The notes beneath the pieces were generated by a model that was not told where the DNA came from, made no database searches, and saw only the letters and a program-made list of their open reading frames with translations. From assembly GCA_002900995.3 (NCBI GenBank), contig CM035314.1, positions 1,659,372-1,723,371 on the forward strand: DNA of 64,000 nucleotides. The letters run 5' to 3'. Positions 57,726-64,000 of the stretch are shown here, in pieces. Both the position numbers and the translations under genes were made by a program. This DNA is from Ganoderma boninense (taxonomy: Eukaryota; Basidiomycota; Agaricomycetes; Polyporales; Polyporaceae). Every line of letters starts with the position of its first letter. Positions within the stretch are counted from its first letter, which is position 1.

Positions 57726-58013
57726 ATGAACGACACTATTGGTCGCATCGAGTTGGAGCATAAGGTGTTCCGGTGGTTGCGAGACAGAGCGGTTGAGGAC
57801 CACGTCCGAGTCATGGCTCGTCTCGCAGGCGTCGGCGTGCTTTTCGGGAGGGTTCGCGGTCAATGGGGCTTCGCAGTGACGTTAGGGAGCGCAGGCTTTG
57901 TAACCGTAACCGTATCCGTATCCGTTTCGCCGAAGTGTGCCGGACGCTGTTCGACTTCCAAGTTCAGGCCTACGGACACCTGGGAGCTCACAGTGCTGCC
58001 CCGGGTGCCCTGA
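57726..58013 (+). CDS. Hypothetical 95-residue ORF
   Basis: Open frame reading HKVFRWLRDRAVEDHVRVM, then ARLAGVGVLFGRVRGQWGF, and a Val/Ser-rich end. The corresponding unit A sequence (about 32,995-33,120) encodes similar residues but is interrupted. It may be an exon of a gene whose other parts I cannot see. The sequence looks protein-like, but I do not recognise a family. Confidence 0.3.
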   Translation: MNDTIGRIELEHKVFRWLRDRAVEDHVRVMARLAGVGVLFGRVRGQWGFAVTLGSAGFVTVTVSVSVSPKCAGRCSTSKFRPTDTWELTVLPRVP

Positions 58014-58259
58014 AGCATTATTTCCTCTTCATGACGCTTTCTAGGGGTCCTTTCGTTATGAAAATTTTATCAGGATGCCGGTTTTAAGCCTTGGGCGCAT
58101 GATACATGCAGGGACTGAGCGCCGAGCGCTGAGCAAGCACCGTGCGGGCTTCCACTGGGGTCACATTGCGAGAAGGGAGTCCAGAGAGCATTGTCCGCCG
58201 GGTCGTATTCACATTGAATAAAGAGACATCCATAGTCCGACATCCATGCGTTCTCAACT

Positions 58260-60640
58260 CTAGCGAGACGCGAGGCTTACATTGAGGATCATTTCGGGTT
58301 TTGAGGACGCGTGGTCGGTGACGGGGTACGCGATGCCTGCGAAGTTCCAGAAGACCGCCTTGTCCGGCGAGAGCGAGAACTTGAAGCTCGACACGAGGGT
58401 AGAAAGGACGATTTCTGAAGGTCATGATGATCAGACGCGGAGAGCTCAACAGTGGTAGTGAGGGTGTAACTCACTCATCTCGAGTTGTGAGAATTTGAAA
58501 CCACTACAATAGGTCACGGTAATAAGTTATTTGGAGCACGAGGTTGGACAACAAGGAACGGCGACGCACATGCACGAATTACCGCCACTGATGAAGGTCA
58601 TCCTGTGATGCATCCCATGTCAGCAACTACCACAACAAACGTAAGACTCGTAGGACTCACAGGTTGGCGTAGATTCCGGGGATACGCGCGTCCTCGACGG
58701 CCTTAGGCAGCGGCTCGAGCCACCGCTCCGGCTTCCACTCCCACGCGTCCTCGCCCCACAGCGCCTTGTTCATGTTGCATCCGCGCAGGTTGAGGAAGAT
58801 GTTCGTCCCTTTGGGGACCGGGACTTCCGTGATGACAGTGCCGTCGGTGCAGCGCAGAGGTTCCGACAGCGGGATCATCGTGTCCACCCTTGCCCTAGAA
58901 TCGCGCAAGTGGAGCACCTAAGTATCGCAGCCATGCGGAGGTGCTTGAGGAAGAGCTCACTCTCTACTGTTCATGTTAACCGGAGCATATCTGAGCATGT
59001 CGTCGTAGCAATCAGTAAATGTGCGACTGGAAGGAAACAGGAAGAAAGGGGCTCACATGCGTAGTGTCTCGCGACAGACGGCATCGAGGTAAGGCAGCGC
59101 AAACAGCTCGTCGTATGGAATGTCCTTCCCGTACTGCTCTTGAGCTTCCCAAAGCTCCGCGCGGAGCTTTTGTTGAACGGCCTGGTTCATGCACATGAGG
59201 TGTAGCGCGCGTGAGAGAGCGTTCGAGGTGGTGTCGACGCCAGCCATGATGAATGTGCTACATTGTATCCGTTCAAAAGTCGGTCAAAGGTAATCGGGTA
59301 TGACGACAACTAGGAGACGAACCCCATCTGCGCAAGGACCTCTTCATCAGGGAGCCGGTCCTCATCTGACGCTTTCATGTTCTCCCTCACTATCAATGTT
59401 CGAAATGCTGCCGTCAGAATACCATCGTGTAAAAGATAGCATACACAACCATGCACTCACATAGAACGCTCATGACATCCGTCCCCTCTCCCAGGGCGTT
59501 GATGAGTTCCTCGTCGCCGCTCTCGATAGCCTTCTTCTTCGCATAGTAGATCTCCTTCGTCCGCTGGGTCATGACGTCCACGATGGTCTTCAGCCGCTGA
59601 ATGCTCGGGATGGGCACGAGCTGGAGGAGAAAGCGGCGGAACCAGGCTGGCCCGAGGTATGGAAGGTAGGGGATGAATTCCAGGGCCCATAACACGTCGT
59701 TGGCCGCAGGGCTAAAATGACCGTCCGACGTACGTAAGACCATGTGCAGAATGTAGATACGCGAAACACGAACACGAATGACTTCACCGACTCCGTGAGC
59801 TTATCCGTCGATTCAGCCACGAGCGGGTCGAAGGAGTAACCCAGACCGCCGCGACCGATAAGCTCGAGCGCGGTGCGCCCAATCCAGCTGAGCATGTCGA
59901 GGTCCTTCGGCCCGTGCTCGACTTGAGACTCGAGTGCTGCGCGAAGCTGCGTAGGTAGGTTTATCAGAGAAAATTCGGTGCAGATGCAGAGAAGGAGCTG
60001 TATCTTACTCTGCCGGCGACGTCGTTGAATAGGGGAGTCAGGTTGCGCATGTGCGCCCCGGAGAAGACGGGGTTCAGCATCTTGCGCTGCTTCTTGTGCA
60101 TAGCACCATCCGTGCCCAGCAGTCCAGGCCCGATGAACAGGCGTACCATACTTTCAGGGCGTCAGAAATCTTGAGCGAGGCACTACCTTGGTGGTTGGAC
60201 ATACCTGTCCATTTTCTCTCCGCGGCAGTAGTTGTCTTGGTGTTTGACGTAGATGCTGTGCATGGCCTTGGGGTCGTAAATGTGCAACATCCTCATCTAC
60301 GCAACAGGTCCAACGTTAAGCGGATGCCCGGAACGTGGCGGGAGCACTTACGCCGAAGAAGCCGTGAATTTTGGCGAACGGGCCGTAGGTTTGGATGAGC
60401 TGGTCGACGAACGGCCAGCTGTTGTGGTTGAATATTTGGTACATGCTCCCTATGGTCAACGCCGCAAGTGAGTCTTCACAAAGTCAGGTGTAGGTGCACA
60501 TGTCACGGACCTGATATGATTGAACCTCGCGGAGGGCCGGGGATCTTGTCCAACGGGGAGGGGACGACATAGTTTCGCACGAGCCGCCATGCGAAGTAAA
60601 GGACGAGGCTCGACACAACCAGCACTGCAAGTTGCGCCAT
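58260..60640 (-). CDS. Cytochrome P450-3, unit B
   Basis: Counterpart of 33,489-35,881. Start at 60640 ([20 protein letters not shown]), stop at 58260-58262. Motifs: KIPGPPRGS hinge, [65 protein letters not shown] and heme loop [20 protein letters not shown] (Asn for Arg again). No frame break was found by eye in the exons checked. ER membrane anchored; substrate unknown. Confidence 0.88.
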
Positions 60641-62875
60641 GCTAGTAGAAACGATGGGCGGGGTAAGCGTGGCGGTAGAGCGTGAGGATGCAGAACAGAA
60701 CCATAGATTGAGTTATATGAACCGGCGTTTGCGTGAGTCACGGCTCAAACACCGGGTTAACAGCGTTACGGTCCCGAGCTGCAGCTTCAAAGCGACCTTG
60801 GCACACGCACACTGCCGAGGTTCCGTCGGCTAGAGGGTCTCGTAGTGATTTGGTCTCATGACTCGTCCACCGCGACCGGAGAACCATGGCCGAAACGGAC
60901 AAAGAGACAGACCACAGAGCGGGAAAGTTACTCCACTGTCCGCCAGCGCGAAAGCCACAGAGTCCGGCGACCTCGGAGCAGTGGGCTCGAAGGCTCCATT
61001 GCGACGGTCGGGGCCGTTGCTGAGTCTTCCAGGGAGTGCGTCATGGTGAGTCTTGGGCGGTTCCTATGCGTAACACGTTCTGTGGTGCTAAAGATCGTCG
61101 GTGCGGTTAAGTCGAGGAATGGCTCAAGTTGCCAGAACTTAAGGATGTGGTCGTCAGGCCTGCCAGAATGATATCCGTCAACAAATCGTTCAGGAGATGA
61201 GCGAGGCTTGTTAGGCCAATTGAAACTGCAGGTAATACCACATAGACAGTGCATCGTACCTTCGGTTGCGCGGTGAGCGCTGTGCAGCCTGTGCCAGGTG
61301 CGTACGTAGTACAAACGTATCGAAAGAGCTGCGAGCATTCACTGGCGCTGGACTGGATGAGAGGGTGCTGGAAATATTCCCACGGCGGCACAGCCTCGCT
61401 CCCTCCGATCTGCTCCGCAGGCAAGTCCCCAACTCCATGTCATTGTCCCTCCGGGTCCAGTTCAACGGTTCATATCTCTGCGCTCTGGATAGCTTTGCCC
61501 TTTGATACTTCGCCGCCAAACCTCAGCATTACTCTCTAAGATCAACCATGAGCTCATTCTACTTCATGGCTGGACATAGGGAATTGGATGCTCCCGAGAT
61601 AGGGCCCTCTGTTCTTCCGACCGCTTCAGCCTCTTCTAAGTCTTCTTAGATCCTCCAGTCCGAAGTCACAACGCCGCATATCTGGATCACTTGGCACTCA
61701 GAGTCACTTATTTGTGCATGTCCACAATATGAGATGGGTTGAAGCATCGGCTATCGGCTGACTTCCCTCCAAGCACTTTGGGTACGTCGCTCGTTGCGTC
61801 ATCCCCAGAACGCAAGGCTGACTGCTATGATGCATGGTGGTATCGCACTGCCCTCTGTCGGTCTCGGACTACGTGTAAATTTCGGAACCTAAAGCTTACG
61901 CAAATAGCACAGTGGCCTACAGTGGCACCACCGCCTGAAGTGTAGCGGTTCTAGGCCCTCAGAGCTGACCTGTGCTATGACAGCCATACGGCTGAACACT
62001 GCAAGGTTAGTTGAGCGTTTAAAGGATAAAACAATGTCGTGATTAAAAGCGAGACGTGCTCACGAACAGTTGGCGGCTGTGATATCGTGGAATGGCGGTC
62101 AGCTCGCAACTGAGGATCTCACGTTATTCAAGGACCGATGCGGCCGCGTACTAGTAAGTATTTTGCCCATGTAAGTGATAGACCCAACCTCGACATACCT
62201 CGACATCGCATGCCCATCAACAACGTAGGGTTTCCACAGTATATTTGAATGCTGATAAGGCCGCAATGTTCATATAGTCGACCCAATCCCGCGACTGACA
62301 TGCCAGCCTCCCACACTGGCCGGAAGATACCCATTTAGCCCGAGGCCTCTCCCCCACTTCCCCACGATTGTTTTCATTTTGCTGTCTGGAGAGGCACGCC
62401 ATCCTGTCCACAGCACTGGAGGACGGCTGCGAGCCCCTGCGCGGTTGACGATCAGGGCGGATTAGCTATGCACCGCATGCAGGGCCATCGTACGCCGCGA
62501 TTTGCGCACATTGATCCACCGGTCCACTCAAAATGCGTTCTGTACCTAGGATGTGAACCTGCGGTGTCCATGGACAGCCACCTGCAGCGCCCGCTGCCGC
62601 TGCGGAGATGCACGGTCAACGGTGAGAGAATTTTATCTAATTTCATCCCAGAGATAGAGCTAGGCCTACTCATCCTGTTAGTCGAGAATACTGGGAGAGC
62701 AGTTGCTTGGATTCCCATGAGAGTCTCACAGACAGGGGTAGGTTCTCGCAGGAATGCCAACTGAAATTCACGCAGGCAGTGTCCTGGAATGTCTTTTGGT
62801 CGCCCAGGGTGAGCCGTACAAAAGGACGATGGCTCTGACTCCAGTTTTGTTATTCCTGATCCTCTCGACTTCAAG
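60641..62875. other. Spacer between P450-3 and the DUF6533 gene, unit B
   Basis: About 2.2 kb corresponding to 35,882-38,156, with several small deletions relative to unit A. No gene recognised apart from the conserved island with Pol III-like boxes. Confidence 0.45.
61905..61957 (+). other. Pol III A-box/B-box-like pair, unit B
   Basis: TAGCACAGTGG at 61905-61915 and GGTTCTAGGCC at 61947-61957, unchanged from unit A. The surrounding island (about 61,860-62,110) is more conserved than its flanks, apart from a 35-40 bp deletion. Confidence 0.3.
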
Positions 62876-64000
62876 ATGTCCTCTCAGCCCGACAACGCCA
62901 TAGACGAATTAATCGCGTTTTACGCTGCCGTGTAAGTCTCCGTCGAGGTGCTCGCCGAACATCTGTCCAACACTGATCATAACGCGCTTTAGGCAACCTG
63001 GGGGATATTGTGGAGTTGCCGTTACGGGTGTGTCCCCCAATCCGGCGAGCGGATTATTCAGTGTCTCACATCTCCGCATGCAGCGCTAATCGTGTACGAC
63101 TGGGTGGTGACCCTACCCCGCGAGTTGCAACTTTTCTGGACGGGGAAGGCCCGACCCCTCTCCTCCATCCTGTACTTTACAAACAAGTACTTGAACCTAC
63201 TCGCTCAGGTCATAAACCTAGTTGAGTACGGTCCAATATCCGACGAAGTACGTCGCTATCCTCGGGCCTCTCAAGTGTATACACGTCCCTCTGACTTACA
63301 AGCCAACAGAGGTCCGTGCGAACGCGGAGAACCATTTGCTCTATGTTGAGACCGTTGCAGTTGCACGAAAGCCATATTCGCGGATAGCACCTTCATATGT
63401 TTTTCTTTCCTTCCACCAGCAGGTATGGCGCTTCAGCCGTCAACCTCTACACCAAATTAATCACTCCGACTCTTCTGGGCGTTCCAGCATTCGCCGGGTT
63501 GAGGGCATATGCATTGACACGTAATCGCTGGCTATCGGCGTTCATCTTTCTGTTGTCGAGCACGCCATTCGCCACAAATATAGTGCGGTCTTGTTTCTCT
63601 CCACTTCGTGGTGACGCTGACGTTCTCTAGGCATACTTCGGTTTCGACCTCTCCGGTACTCAGGTTCCCATGGTGGGGTGCATAGAAAATGGGACGATTA
63701 CTTCCTCTCTCATCCAAATGTACGACAATTGATATGTTCTTATCCTCCGTACGTCCACTCACTGCTTCATAGATGTTCGTAACGTGGAGTCTGTTTGGAC
63801 CGCTACCATCGAAAACTGACGGCTCCCCAACAGTTTTCCTCACGAACCGAATATCGACCATTCTGGCAGAGACCTTGCTCATCGCTATCACCTGGAGACA
63901 ATTCAGACACGAAGGCAGCGGTCTGAAAATCAATCGGAGCGAGGCTCTCAAAACGAAGGGTCTGGCATGGGTAATGCTTTGTGACGGTTCGTCCTCATCC
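62876..64000 (+). CDS. DUF6533-family membrane protein, unit B, cut by window end
   Basis: Spliced gene starting MSSQPDNAIDELIAFYAAV. The next exons read YCGVAVTALIVYDWVVTLPR and LFWTGKARPLSSILYFTNKYLN, the DUF6533 signature. A later exon reads FAGLRAYALTRNRWLSAFIF (membrane segment), and a further one AYFGFDLSGTQVP then RISTILAETLLIAITWRQ. Several hydrophobic segments indicate a multi-span membrane protein. Introns begin GTAAGT (about 62,933) and GTACGT (about 63,247). The C-terminal exon, visible in unit A at 39,600-39,927, lies beyond 64,000. Exons 1 and 2 are intact here, unlike in unit A. Function of the family unknown. Confidence 0.8.

Larger units (their letters stand above)
56473..58259. 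other. Spacer between P450-2 and P450-3, unit B
   Basis: About 1.8 kb. The first 600 bases are nearly identical to unit A, including the TGACTGGTCA tandem repeat (about 56,815-56,834). Two open stretches (57530-57661 and 57726-58013) are described separately. Confidence 0.45.
41677..64000. repeat. Segmental duplication, unit B
   Basis: Direct repeat of unit A. Position 41,677 corresponds to 19,770 and the end of the window to about 39,230. It is about 2.8 kb longer than the matching part of unit A, mainly because it contains a 1.5-kb inserted element in P450-1 and retains the 0.8-kb P450-1 5' region lost from unit A. Confidence 0.93.

Overview
The window is nuclear DNA from a filamentous basidiomycete, most likely a wood-decaying agaricomycete of the Polyporales type. 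The genes carry many 50-70 bp GT-AG introns, and the families fit: a fungal FunK1-type protein kinase, DUF6533 membrane proteins, an expanded cytochrome P450 family and AA9-type lytic polysaccharide monooxygenases (LPMOs). Organism identity is an inference from gene content and gene structure. There is no prokaryotic, viral or CRISPR signal.

Left part (1-17,850) is single copy. It holds the end of an unrecognised coding segment, an intronless isochorismatase-family hydrolase, two tandem FAD monooxygenases of the salicylate-hydroxylase type, a prolidase-type M24 peptidase and a divergent 12-TM MFS transporter. The two FAD monooxygenases share all eight intron positions. The first of them lacks exactly one nucleotide in exon 4.

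From about 19.77 kb the window is dominated by a segmental duplication of about 20 kb. Unit A is about 19,770-39,930. Unit B runs from 41,677 to beyond the window end. A degenerate extra kinase copy and a 100-N assembly gap (41,577-41,676) lie between them. Each unit contains, in order: the C-terminal half of a FunK1 kinase (complete only in unit A), a scrap resembling a D-amino-acid oxidase FAD domain, an APH-like kinase on the minus strand, a 41-codon ORF, a 105-residue unknown protein, P450-1 (-), an APH remnant, an AA9 LPMO (+), P450-2 (-), P450-3 (-), and a DUF6533 gene (+). The three P450s are paralogues of each other as well as across units, giving six related P450 loci.

The units have diverged unevenly. 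P450-1 is broken in both by different events: in unit A a deletion removed the promoter and first exon; in unit B a 1.5-kb terminal-inverted-repeat element, flanked by a 9-bp target-site duplication, sits inside a coding exon. P450-2 and P450-3 keep all key motifs, but every heme loop that can be read has Asn where the family normally has Arg. Several one-base indels, many in homopolymers and several near the gap, look more like assembly error than decay; cross-unit comparison points to the likely correct reading.

Functionally the duplicated block looks like an oxidative array: membrane-anchored P450s, a secreted copper oxidase and regulatory-type kinases. The left part resembles a small set for oxidising and exporting aromatic compounds. 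These pathway links are inference from neighbourhood only.
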